A stretch of DNA of 64,000 bases from Sphingopyxis macrogoltabida (GTDB taxonomy: Bacteria > Pseudomonadota > Alphaproteobacteria > Sphingomonadales > Sphingomonadaceae), in contig NZ_CP012700.1 in the NCBI RefSeq assembly GCF_001307295.1, positions 2,917,001-2,981,000 of the forward strand, given 5' to 3'. This document shows positions 35,285-43,624 of this stretch, piece by piece. The notes under the pieces were generated by a model, which was not told the origin of the DNA, made no database searches, and was given only the letters and a program-made list of their open reading frames with translations. The translations under genes and the position numbers were made by a program. Numbering within the stretch: position 1 is the stretch's first letter; each line of letters opens with the position of its first letter.

Positions 35285-36105
35285 CCCGCGTGCCTCGCCG
35301 CGACAAGATAGTTGAGCGCCTCGCTACCGCCGAGCTTGAAGCCTTTGGCCGGCGACGGCGACAGGCCGGTGCGGTCGATAACCTCCAGCCCCGCACTTTC
35401 GAGCAGCTCGGTCAGCTCCTCGGGCTTCAGGAACTGGTCCCAGTCGTGCGTCCCGCGCGGCACAGCGCCGACGCGCTCGGCCGCCTCGACGAGCAGCAGC
35501 TTCGACAGCATCGTGCGGTTCGGCGTCGACAGGATCATCAATCCGCCGGGCGCGAGCCGCGCCGCCAGTTCGCAGATGAAGGCCGCGGGATCGGTGACAT
35601 GCTCGACGACTTCCATCGAGGTTACGAGATCGAACCGACGTTTCACTCTCTTCCCGTTCGTGTCGAGCGAAGTCGAGACACCCCTCGTTCGTGCCTGACC
35701 GATGGGCATCTCGACTTCGCTCGATGCGAACGGAATTAGGGATTCCAGATTGGCTAGTTCACCAGCAAAATAGCTGATCGACAGCCCCTGCCCCGCCGCA
35801 TGCTCTCGCGCCGCCGCGATATTTTCGGGCGCCGCATCGACGCCCGTGACCTTTGCGCCCATCCGGGCGAGCGTTTCGGCGAGCAGTCCGGCGCCGCAGC
35901 CGACGTCGATCGCGGTGCGCGCGGCCAGCGGATAGCGCTCGCGTGCGTCGACATGCCAATGCGCGTCGATCCGGTCACGGATGTACGACAGGCGCACGGG
36001 GTTGAGCTTGTGCAGCATCGCCGACGAGCCGTGCGGGTCCCACCAGTCGGCGGCGAGCGCCCCGAAATGGGCGGCTTCGTGCGGGTTGATCGTCGCGGCG
36101 GTCAT
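35281..36105 (-). CDS. ubiG: Ubiquinone biosynthesis O-methyltransferase with in-frame repeat insert
   Basis: UbiG methylates two hydroxyl groups during ubiquinone synthesis. The 274-residue product has the SAM-binding motif AIDVGCGAGLLAETLARMGA, VTGVDAAPENI, and FDLVTSMEVVEHVTDP. These define the family well. The usual length is about 240-250 residues. The excess lies in a segment near 117-157 that reads SSEVEMP...RGVSTSLDTNG and is encoded by a palindromic repeat of the kind normally found between genes (35654-35733). The frame is kept through it. The start ATG at 36105 gives the family N-terminus MTAATINPHEAAHFGALAAD. It is divergent from lysC and upstream of the YdeI gene in one transcript. 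Confidence 0.93.
   Translation of the reverse strand: MTAATINPHEAAHFGALAADWWDPHGSSAMLHKLNPVRLSYIRDRIDAHWHVDARERYPLAARTAIDVGCGAGLLAETLARMGAKVTGVDAAPENIAAAREHAAGQGLSISYFAGELANLESLIPFASSEVEMPIGQARTRGVSTSLDTNGKRVKRRFDLVTSMEVVEHVTDPAAFICELAARLAPGGLMILSTPNRTMLSKLLLVEAAERVGAVPRGTHDWDQFLKPEELTELLESAGLEVIDRTGLSPSPAKGFKLGGSEALNYLVAARHAG
35654..35733. repeat. Palindromic repeat inserted within ubiG coding sequence
   Basis: The arms 35654-35683 and 35704-35733 are 30 nt long, with 26 matching positions around the core TCGAGCGAAGTCGAGA, and flank a 20-nt loop. On the minus strand it encodes UbiG residues 125-151. The same GTGTCGAGCGAAGTCGAGAC type is common between genes in sphingomonads; here it is inside a gene and leaves the frame open. 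Confidence 0.85.
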
Positions 36106-36264
36106 GCCCGCGATGTGGCACTATGACTTCGCCCGTGCAAGAAAATCTATCCGCGTGCGGGCGCCGCCGCGCTTGCCATCGGCGCGCCCCTTGCCTAACA
36201 GCGCGAGCGCTGCGGAAATCATGGAAAAGTCGCGGCCGGAACCAGAACAGGAAAGCGGGGCGAC

Positions 36265-37512
36265 ATGGCGCGGATCGTGATGAAATTCGGGGGCACGTCG
36301 ATGGCGGGCACCGAGCGGATTCGCACCGTGGCGAAGCTCGTCGCGCGCGAGGTTGCCAATGGCAACGAGGTCGCGGTCGTCGTCTCGGCGATGGCGGGCG
36401 AGACCGACCGGCTCGTCAATTTTTGCCGCGAAGCGAACCCGCGCTACGACCCCGCCGAATATGATGTCGTCGTCGCCGCCGGCGAACAGGTAACGTCGGG
36501 CCTGCTCGCGCTCACCCTGCAAGCGATGGGCGTTCCCGCGCGCAGCTGGCTCGGCTGGCAGCTGCCGATCCGCACCGAGGAAGCCCACGCCCGCGCGCGC
36601 ATCATCGACGTCGATACCGGCGCGCTGACCACCGCCATGGCCAAGGGCGAGGTCGCGGTTATTCCCGGCTTCCAGGGCATGATGGACGATGGCCGCGTCT
36701 CGACGCTCGGCCGCGGCGGGTCGGACACCAGCGCGGTTGCCGTTGCCGCCGCGGTCAAGGCCGACCGCTGCGACATCTACACCGACGTCGACGGCGTCTA
36801 CACCACCGACCCGCGCATCGTCGCGCGCGCGCGCAAGCTCGACTATGTGACCTATGAGGAAATGCTCGAACTCGCGAGCGTCGGCGCCAAGGTGCTCCAG
36901 ACGCGCTCGGTCGGGCTCGCGATGAAGATGGGCGTGCGCGTGCAGGTCCTCTCGAGCTTCGTCGAGGGCGACGAGGCACCCGCAAAAGGCACGATGATCG
37001 TCAGCGACGAGGAAATAGAGGAACATCAGATGGAACGGCAGCTGATCACCGGCATCGCCCACGACAAGAATGAAGCAAAGATCATCGTCACGCGCGTCCC
37101 CGACAAGCCGGGCGCGGTCGCGAACATCTTCGGCCCGCTCGCCGCCGCGGGGATCAACGTCGACATGATCATCCAGAACGTCGGCCGCGAAAAGGGCGAG
37201 ACCGACGTGACCTTCACCGTTCCCGGCACCGACCTCCTCCGCTCGATCGACCTGCTCGAAGGCGCAAAGGACAAGATCGGTTTCAACCGCATCATCAGCG
37301 ACGACAAGGTGGCGAAGATCAGCGTCGTCGGTGTCGGCATGAAGAGCCACGCCGGGGTCGCAAGCACGATGTTCCGCGCGCTGGCCGATCGCGGCATCAA
37401 CATCCAGGCGATCTCGACCAGCGAGATCAAGGTCAGCGTGCTGATCGACGAAGACGAAACCGAACTCGCGGTGCGCGTCCTCCACACCGCCTACGGGCTC
37501 GACGCCGACTAG
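36265..37512 (+). CDS. lysC: Aspartate kinase
   Basis: Aspartokinase phosphorylates aspartate, the first step to lysine, threonine, methionine and diaminopimelate. The 415-residue monofunctional enzyme starts MARIVMKFGGTSMAGTERIR and has the catalytic KFGGTS, RGGSDTSAVAVAAAV and DVDGVYTTDPRI. Two ACT domains form the C-terminal regulatory half (NVGREKGETDVTFTV; GVASTMFRALADRGINIQAI), so allosteric feedback is expected. GGAAAGCGGGGCGAC precedes the ATG. It is divergent from ubiG across 159 bp and ends one base before the convergent yciB gene. Confidence 0.97.
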   Translation: MARIVMKFGGTSMAGTERIRTVAKLVAREVANGNEVAVVVSAMAGETDRLVNFCREANPRYDPAEYDVVVAAGEQVTSGLLALTLQAMGVPARSWLGWQLPIRTEEAHARARIIDVDTGALTTAMAKGEVAVIPGFQGMMDDGRVSTLGRGGSDTSAVAVAAAVKADRCDIYTDVDGVYTTDPRIVARARKLDYVTYEEMLELASVGAKVLQTRSVGLAMKMGVRVQVLSSFVEGDEAPAKGTMIVSDEEIEEHQMERQLITGIAHDKNEAKIIVTRVPDKPGAVANIFGPLAAAGINVDMIIQNVGREKGETDVTFTVPGTDLLRSIDLLEGAKDKIGFNRIISDDKVAKISVVGVGMKSHAGVASTMFRALADRGINIQAISTSEIKVSVLIDEDETELAVRVLHTAYGLDAD

Positions 37513-37513
37513 G

Positions 37514-38098
37514 CTATTCGGCGGCCAGCGGTTGCAGCTCGCCGCCCGCGCGGCGGCGCAGCCGGGATTGCCCGATGAAATGCACCGCCGCGATGTGGAC
37601 CGCGAACAGGCCGAATTTCGACGCCAGCGGGAATATCCCGATGAACAGCGGCCACCACGCGGTGAAAAAGAGCGCGACGACGAGGTTCAGTCCGGCGCTC
37701 GCGAACATCAGCGCCGCCCAGATCATCCCGAACCGGTCCATCACATCGCCGGCCAGCGCCAACTGTTCGGGCAGGATGTAGCGGTCGAGCCAGCCCTTGC
37801 GCAGCATCACGCTGCCGACGATCAGATAGACAATCGTCGGCTTTGCCATCACGAAGCGCGGGTCGCCGGTAAAGAGCGTCGCGGCGGCGGTAAAAAGGAC
37901 CGAGGCAAGGCTGATCCACTGCAGCGCCGCGACCTTCCTGCCCCGCGCAAGCTCATAGCCGACGACGCCCACCGCCGTGACAGTACCCGCGATCGTCGCA
38001 ACGACCAGATCGACGCCGAGCCCGAGCAAAACGGCGAAGACGATCACGCCCAGCGAGTCGAACAGCATCGGTCCGACAGCGTATAACAGCGACCTCAT
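37514..38098 (-). CDS. YciB/IspZ family inner-membrane septation protein
   Basis: The 194-residue protein has about five membrane helices. MLFDSLGVIVFAVLLGLGVD, KPTIVYLIVGSVML and FGMIWAALMFASAGLNLVVA match the YciB/intracellular septation family. YciB interacts with cell-wall and division components in E. coli. The ATG at 38098 gives the expected N-terminus. A probable promoter lies about 75 bp upstream. It ends one base from the lysC stop, tail to tail. Confidence 0.87.
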   Translation of the reverse strand: MRSLLYAVGPMLFDSLGVIVFAVLLGLGVDLVVATIAGTVTAVGVVGYELARGRKVAALQWISLASVLFTAAATLFTGDPRFVMAKPTIVYLIVGSVMLRKGWLDRYILPEQLALAGDVMDRFGMIWAALMFASAGLNLVVALFFTAWWPLFIGIFPLASKFGLFAVHIAAVHFIGQSRLRRRAGGELQPLAAE

Positions 38099-38167
38099 AT
38101 CGACATCCTTTCCGATCGCCCGCGGCGGGGGAGAGCCTGTAGCGGTGACGGGCGACTCAATGTTGTC

Positions 38168-38195
38168 GTTGTAAACATTGCCGGAGAGGGGTCAA
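38168..38195 (-). promoter_or_regulatory. Possible sigma-70-type promoter for the yciB gene
   Basis: On the minus strand TTGACC (38195-38190) is followed after 16 bp by TACAAC (38173-38168). It lies 70 bp upstream of the start at 38098. The match is moderate and is based on consensus alone. Confidence 0.35.
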
Positions 38196-38259
38196 GTGAA
38201 ATTTACGGTGTTAACATGGCGACGGCGTCCGGCCGCCCCTGCCCTTCCCCGTGCGAGCG

Positions 38260-40254
38260 TCAGATATCCGCCGCCAGCGTCATCAGAAAACGCCGCGTCT
38301 CGTTGAACTTGAAGGACGCGTTCGGCGACACGTTCCAGCCATAGGCGTCGAAGAGATTGGTGACCTGGGCGCGCAAGGTGGCTGGCGCAGCGCCCGCCTG
38401 AAAGCGATAGCGAAAGCCGATGTCGACGGTCGTCAGCGGCCGGGTGGTCAACTGCCGTCCGCCGAGTTCGGGATATTCGAGCGCGCTGGCGATCCTTTTT
38501 CCCTGGCTGACGACGCCGATGTCGACCGAAAGCGGCGCGAAGAAGGGCAAGCGATAATCGAGGTTGGCGCGGACGATCCGGTTTGCCGTGCCCACCGGCT
38601 TCGGGCCGATAATCCCGAAATCCACCGCTTCACCCGAAACATCTGCGTCGAGGAACACCGCGCCCGCGATGACGCTCAGCCCCGGGGCGGGCTGCCCTGC
38701 GAGCGACAGTTCGATACCGCGGTGCCGGACCGTCCCGAGTTGGCGGTAGACGCGGTCGGGGTCGATGTTGAAATAGGGTTTGCGCACGTCGAACAGGCCC
38801 GCGACGAGGTTGAAGCCCGGGCGGATCGCATAGCGAAGCCCCGCGTCGCGCTGGCTCGTGCGCAGCGCGGGCGGGGCCGCGTTGCGGTTCACCGCATCCG
38901 ATGGCGCGGTCGCGCTGTCTTCGAGACCGCGCGTATAGCCGGCATAGGCTACCAGTTCGCCGGTAAGATGGAACGCCAGCGTGCCATTGTAGAGCCACGG
39001 CCGATCCCTGGTCGTCAGCAGCGGCCGGCCCGGAATCCGGACATTCTTCTCATAATCGGTCTTCTGTATGCCAAGGCTGAGTTCGGCCACCTGCGGCCAG
39101 CGCAATTCATAACCGATGCCGCCGGTGATTTGCCGGACATCGTCGCGGGTCAGCGGCCCGAAATCGAAGGCCGGCTGCGGAAGATCGCTTCGCTCGCCGA
39201 TCGTCGCCGGTCCCAGATCGCGCACGTCGCCGCCGCCATAGGCACGCCGCGTCTCGCGCCCGCGCGCGGCAAGATGGATGATGTGCCGCCGCGATCCTTC
39301 GCCAAAGGAATAGGAAGAACGAACGTCCCCCGACTTCGATTTCGCCGCCTGATCCTTCGTCACCACGAGTTGCCGCTGCGCCGAACCATCGCGCCCGACG
39401 CCCCGATAGAGTTCGACCGGGTTGAGCTTCACTTCGTTTTCGGACCGGAAGAGACCGGCGCGGATCTGCCAGGCGTCGGAAAGCCGGGCGGCCCCCAGCG
39501 CGCCATAGAATTGCCGCCGGACCTCGGTCTGCGTCCAGTCGAGGCCGAAATAGCGCCGTTCGATCTGCGGCGGCAACCAGGGTCCGCCCGAAAAGATGTT
39601 GCCGATGTCGAGATCGTCCATGATCGCCGCGCGGGTGTAAAAGGACTTGAATTCGATCTGATCGGCGGGCCGCCAGCGCAGGACGGCGCCGCCCTGCAGC
39701 GTCTGGCTGTCTTCGCCGGGGAAATTCTCCTCATAGCGATAGGCGATACCCGCGGCCATGCCGAGGCGGCTGCCGGCAATGGGGATTTGCGCGTCGAGAT
39801 CGGCGGCCGCGGTCCCATTGGGGCCGAAATAGAACACCGGGCTCAGCACCGCCTCGTCGCCGGGATTGCGGAGCGCATAGTCGGCGATCCCCGTCGGCGC
39901 CGGAAAGGCATAACCCTGCGCGGTCAATCCGACCCTGATCGTCGAGCCGCTCGCGATCCGGCTGGTGAAGCCGCCATGTTCGGTGACCGACAGTCCTTCG
40001 ACGCGGATATTTCCGGCGGTGGCGGGGTTGAAACCCCGGACGTCGCCGACGCCGTAAAGGCCGATCTTTTCGTTCCCGACGCTGGTGCCGAACGCATCAT
40101 TGGCCGCCCGCACCGCATTCTCGTCGGCGCGCCCGGTCTGCGCGTTGCCAGCCTCGCTTTCCGCCGGCTCCGCCGCGTTTCCGTTTGCGGCCTGTCCCCA
40201 CGCCCGGGGCGCGGAGGCGAGGAGGATGGCGATGATAGCGACGGACCTTGGCAT
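38260..40254 (-). CDS. TonB-dependent outer-membrane receptor
   Basis: This 664-residue receptor has a signal peptide (MPRSVAIIAILLASAPRAWG), a short plug region (FNPATAGNIRVEGLSVTEHG) and a C-terminal barrel with strands such as LYNGTLAFHLTGELVAYAGY and PATLRAQVTNLFDAYGW. No clear TonB box is visible, and the plug seems shorter than in large receptors, so the class is uncertain. GGGAGTGAAAGCC precedes the ATG at 40254, which argues against an in-frame start at 40281. The final residues are TLAADI rather than a Phe-ending. The ligand is not evident. Confidence 0.83.
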   Translation of the reverse strand: MPRSVAIIAILLASAPRAWGQAANGNAAEPAESEAGNAQTGRADENAVRAANDAFGTSVGNEKIGLYGVGDVRGFNPATAGNIRVEGLSVTEHGGFTSRIASGSTIRVGLTAQGYAFPAPTGIADYALRNPGDEAVLSPVFYFGPNGTAAADLDAQIPIAGSRLGMAAGIAYRYEENFPGEDSQTLQGGAVLRWRPADQIEFKSFYTRAAIMDDLDIGNIFSGGPWLPPQIERRYFGLDWTQTEVRRQFYGALGAARLSDAWQIRAGLFRSENEVKLNPVELYRGVGRDGSAQRQLVVTKDQAAKSKSGDVRSSYSFGEGSRRHIIHLAARGRETRRAYGGGDVRDLGPATIGERSDLPQPAFDFGPLTRDDVRQITGGIGYELRWPQVAELSLGIQKTDYEKNVRIPGRPLLTTRDRPWLYNGTLAFHLTGELVAYAGYTRGLEDSATAPSDAVNRNAAPPALRTSQRDAGLRYAIRPGFNLVAGLFDVRKPYFNIDPDRVYRQLGTVRHRGIELSLAGQPAPGLSVIAGAVFLDADVSGEAVDFGIIGPKPVGTANRIVRANLDYRLPFFAPLSVDIGVVSQGKRIASALEYPELGGRQLTTRPLTTVDIGFRYRFQAGAAPATLRAQVTNLFDAYGWNVSPNASFKFNETRRFLMTLAADI

Positions 40255-40384
40255 GGCTTTCACTCCCTTTTCGTCCGTCATCGATGCCGCGCCGCTCCGA
40301 TCCGCAAAAGTGCCGGAGGTCGCGCCCGCAACCCGTGACTTTTGGCCTATTGGAAGGGGAGCCGCGCTGTGGCAGCATGCGCCG

Positions 40385-41533
40385 ATGGCAGAGCAGCTCA
40401 GGTCCCGGCAGCACTGGATTTTCTGCGCCACCGCGCTGGCCGTGTGGTTTGCCTGGGGTTGGCCGGTGCTGCAAAAGCTCATGACCGGCGCAACGATGCG
40501 CGGGGCGCCGGTATCGCCGCTGTGGCTGGCGCCATTCGCGCTGTTCGCGCTAGCGGTCTTCGCCGCGATGGTAATGAAGCTGCGCCCCGGCGTGCGCTGG
40601 GCGCTGCTGTGCGTCCAGCTTCTCGCGGTCGTGACGATGGCGGTCATCGTTCCCTGGGCCGGAATGTCGACCTTCCTCATCATCATTGCGTGGCAGGTGG
40701 CGATGACGACGACGCCCGGCAAAGCGCTGGCGTGGGTGGCGTTTCAGACGCTGGCGATCATCGGCGCGCTGGCGCAGGCGCTGAACCCCGACCTGTGCTG
40801 GGTGATCGGTCAGGCCTTTGCGCTGCAACTGCTGCTGGTCTTCACCGCGCAGGCGCTGCGACGGGAAGCGCAAAGCTCGCGAGCGCTGGCCGAGGCGAAC
40901 CGGGACCTGCGCCAAGCCAATCGCATCGTCGCCAACAGCGTCCGCGATGCCGAGCGCCTGCGCATCTCGCGCGAACTGCACGATGCCTGGGGCCATGAAC
41001 TGACCGCGCTCGGACTGCAGCTCGAGATCGCAAGCCATGTGACCGAGCCGGGGCGGGCAACCGACCATGTCCGGCAGGCGAAGGCGCTCGCCGCTGCCCT
41101 GCTCACCAAGGTCCGCGATGTCGTCGCGACATTACGCGAAGCCGACCGCGGCGACCTGAAGGAGGCGCTGGAGGCGCTGGCGCAGAGTGTGCCCGCACCG
41201 ACCGTCCATGTCGATTTCGCGCCGGACGTCCACGTCGACCCCGATCAGGCCCACGCCCTGATCCGCTGCGCGCAGGAAGCCATTACCAATGCCGTCAGGC
41301 ATGCCGGCGCCGCGAACCTTTGGCTGCGGGTGACGGCGGACGACAGCGGCGTGCGCATGATCGCGCGCGACGACGGCAACGCGCGTCCCGCCGCTTCTTC
41401 GCCCGGCTCCGGGCTGGTGGGGATGCGCGAGCGGCTGGAATGCCTCGGCGGCAAGCTGACGCTGCGCAGCGGGATCGATTTCGGCTTCACGATCGACGCC
41501 TGGTTGCCGTCACGCCCGCCGCAGCCGGCATGA
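40385..41533 (+). CDS. Sensor histidine kinase, DesK/NarX (HisKA_3) type
   Basis: The 382-residue kinase has about five N-terminal membrane helices without a large periplasmic domain, a coiled linker (about 155-190), the HisKA_3 phospho-acceptor His199 in ISRELHDAWGHELTAL, and a GHKL ATPase domain with EAITNAVRHAGA and SGLVGMRERLECLGG. The ATG at 40385 starts the first helix; the open frame to 40085 overlaps the divergent receptor gene. Its stop overlaps the start of the response regulator gene. Such kinases often sense membrane state or lipids, but the signal is unknown here. Confidence 0.92.
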   Translation: MAEQLRSRQHWIFCATALAVWFAWGWPVLQKLMTGATMRGAPVSPLWLAPFALFALAVFAAMVMKLRPGVRWALLCVQLLAVVTMAVIVPWAGMSTFLIIIAWQVAMTTTPGKALAWVAFQTLAIIGALAQALNPDLCWVIGQAFALQLLLVFTAQALRREAQSSRALAEANRDLRQANRIVANSVRDAERLRISRELHDAWGHELTALGLQLEIASHVTEPGRATDHVRQAKALAAALLTKVRDVVATLREADRGDLKEALEALAQSVPAPTVHVDFAPDVHVDPDQAHALIRCAQEAITNAVRHAGAANLWLRVTADDSGVRMIARDDGNARPAASSPGSGLVGMRERLECLGGKLTLRSGIDFGFTIDAWLPSRPPQPA

Positions 41534-42174
41534 TCAGGGTCGTCCTTGTCGATGACCAGACGCTCGTGCGGCAGGGCATCCGCAGCCTGCTCGAACTGCT
41601 TCCCGACATAGAGGTTGCGGGAGAGGGGTGCGACGGCGCCGAAGCGCTCGAAAAGGTACCCCAACTCAGACCGGACGTGCTGCTTCTCGACATTCGCATG
41701 CCGCGGCTCGACGGCATCGCGGTGCTGGAGGCGCTTCGAAAAGTGGATGCGCTGCCTCCGACATTGATCCTCACGACCTTCGACGACAGCGATGCCGCGA
41801 TCGCGGCGATCCGGGCAGGCGCCAGGGGCTTGATGCTGAAGGATGTGTCGCTCGAATCGCTTGCCGGAGCCATTCGCGCCCTTGCCGACAACCGGACGGC
41901 GTTTCAGCCGGCGATGACCGAAAGCCTGATCGCCGCCATTCAACGCGGTCCGTCAGCATCGCTGGACGACGAGGCCGGCGATGCGCTCACCGCCAGGGAA
42001 AAGGAGGTGCTGCACCTGATCTGCGCCGGCTATAGCAACAGGGAAATCGCCGAGCTTCTCGCGATCGCCGAAGGAACGACCAAGAATCACGTCTCCAACC
42101 TGCTGCTGAAACTCGACGCCCGCGACAGGACCAGGGCAGCGCTCAAGGCGTTGCAGCAGGGGCATCTGGGTTGA
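41530..42174 (+). CDS. NarL/DesR-type response regulator
   Basis: The 214-residue regulator has a receiver domain (MIRVVLVDDQTLVRQGIRSL) with the phosphorylated Asp54 in LLLDIRMPRLDG and Lys in LMLKDVSLESL. The LuxR-type DNA-binding domain (LTAREKEVLHLICAGYSNRE, then LAIAEGTTKNHVSNLLLKL) is at the C-terminus. Its ATG overlaps the kinase stop (ATGA), so the two are coupled. The target is unknown; the serine hydrolase gene downstream is convergent, and the receptor is divergent. Confidence 0.93.
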   Translation: MIRVVLVDDQTLVRQGIRSLLELLPDIEVAGEGCDGAEALEKVPQLRPDVLLLDIRMPRLDGIAVLEALRKVDALPPTLILTTFDDSDAAIAAIRAGARGLMLKDVSLESLAGAIRALADNRTAFQPAMTESLIAAIQRGPSASLDDEAGDALTAREKEVLHLICAGYSNREIAELLAIAEGTTKNHVSNLLLKLDARDRTRAALKALQQGHLG

Positions 42175-42195
42175 GCATGTCGCCCCTGCTTCGGC

Positions 42196-43587
42196 TTACA
42201 GGGAGAGGAAGAAGTTTGAGGCCTGATCGCCCGGTGCCACCGAATAATAGACCCGCACGAGGCGATCGCCGAAGCTTGCCTTGAAGACATAATTCACGTC
42301 GTCCCCCGCCTCGCTGCGCTCGACAAGCTCCAGCTTCGTCAGCGCGCCGAGTTCCTGCAGGTCCTTGACGAAATAGGGAGCTTGGGTGGGGATGAAATTG
42401 GCGGGCGCGAGCGGCACGTCCTCGGCACGAAGGCGGCCGGCACGCGCGGCTTCGATCAGCGCCGTCACCTTGCGCGCGACCTCCGGTTCGGGTTTGGGAC
42501 GCGGCACGGCGACGAGCGCGGGATCCCAGAGCTTCGCCACCCCGTCGACGAAGGTTTCGGTGTTGGCCTCCGCCGAATTGGCGAGGAAGATGATCGCCAG
42601 ATCGTCGCCCAGATAGCGCGAATAATAGGAACGGAAACCTTGCCATGAGCCGCCATGATGAAGGCGCGGCTTGCCCCCGGCCATGTCGACATCCCAGCCG
42701 AAGCCATAGGGATAGGTCTTGCCGCTGTTCAGCCGGACCGGGGTGTAGACCTGCTTCCAGCTCGCGGCGCTCAGCACTTTGCCCTGTTCCACCCCGCGGT
42801 TCCACGAAATCAGATCGTCGAGCGAGAAGTAGAGCGAACCATCGGCGGTGGTGTTCATCTTTACCGAGACGAAATCCTGATTCTTGAGCGCGCCGTCGAC
42901 GACCTCATATCCCGCCGCGCGATTGGGCACGATGTCGCGGTCGCTGATCACGCGCGCGGTCTTCATGCCGAGCGGCTCGAAAATGTCGGTCCTCAAAATA
43001 TCGCCGTAGAAGCGGCCCGTCGCCCGTTCGATGACGATGCCGAGCATGACGTAGCCGCTGTTGCTGTAGCTGTAGCGCGCGCCGGGCTGGAAGCTGAGCG
43101 GCAGCACCGCAAAGCTCTTGATCAGTTCGTCGTCGGTGTAGTTGCGCTTGAAGTCGAAATCTTCGCCGACATTGGGGATGCCCGACGTGTGGGTGAGGAG
43201 CTGGCGGATCGTGATCGGACGCCAGCTCGCCGGCGCATCGGGAACATATTTGGTCAGCGGATCGTCGAGGCTCATTTTCCCCTGTTCGACCTGCCGCATC
43301 ACCGCCGCCGCGGTGAACATCTTGCCCACCGAACCCGACTGGAAAATCGTCTGCGGGGTGACGGCGATATTATGTTCAACGTTGGCGAGGCCATAGCCCT
43401 TGGCGAGAACGATCTCGCCCTTGTGCACCACCGCGACCGAGACGCCGGGGATCTTCTCGCTGCGCATTTCCTGCTCGACGAATGCATCGACCTGTTTCCT
43501 GAACGTGTCGGGGTCGGGTGCGGCACGCGCCGGTGCGGCGACGCAAACCAGCGCCGCGGCAAAAAAGATCTTCGTCCGTTCGAGCAT
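42196..43587 (-). CDS. Exported serine hydrolase, beta-lactamase/DD-peptidase fold
   Basis: The 463-residue protein has a signal peptide (MLERTKIFFAAALVCVAAPARA) and the class C/peptidase S12 active site: Ser86-x-x-Lys89 in QSGSVGKMFT, Tyr174-x-Asn176 in YSYSNSGY, and HHGGSWQG as the third motif. Such enzymes include D-aminopeptidases, D-esterases and esterases. A C-terminal domain of about 100 residues (EVARKVTALIEAARAGRLRA, then RSEAGDDVNYVFKASFGDRL) is unusual and resembles the domain seen in peptide hydrolases of the family. It is directly upstream in the same orientation of nothing, but lies 38 bp after dgcA on the same strand, and so may act on D-peptides. Confidence 0.88.
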   Translation of the reverse strand: MLERTKIFFAAALVCVAAPARAAPDPDTFRKQVDAFVEQEMRSEKIPGVSVAVVHKGEIVLAKGYGLANVEHNIAVTPQTIFQSGSVGKMFTAAAVMRQVEQGKMSLDDPLTKYVPDAPASWRPITIRQLLTHTSGIPNVGEDFDFKRNYTDDELIKSFAVLPLSFQPGARYSYSNSGYVMLGIVIERATGRFYGDILRTDIFEPLGMKTARVISDRDIVPNRAAGYEVVDGALKNQDFVSVKMNTTADGSLYFSLDDLISWNRGVEQGKVLSAASWKQVYTPVRLNSGKTYPYGFGWDVDMAGGKPRLHHGGSWQGFRSYYSRYLGDDLAIIFLANSAEANTETFVDGVAKLWDPALVAVPRPKPEPEVARKVTALIEAARAGRLRAEDVPLAPANFIPTQAPYFVKDLQELGALTKLELVERSEAGDDVNYVFKASFGDRLVRVYYSVAPGDQASNFFLSL

Positions 43588-43624
43588 TCTCTCTCCCCTT
43601 CCATCCTGCTTGCCGTCGGTGCGG

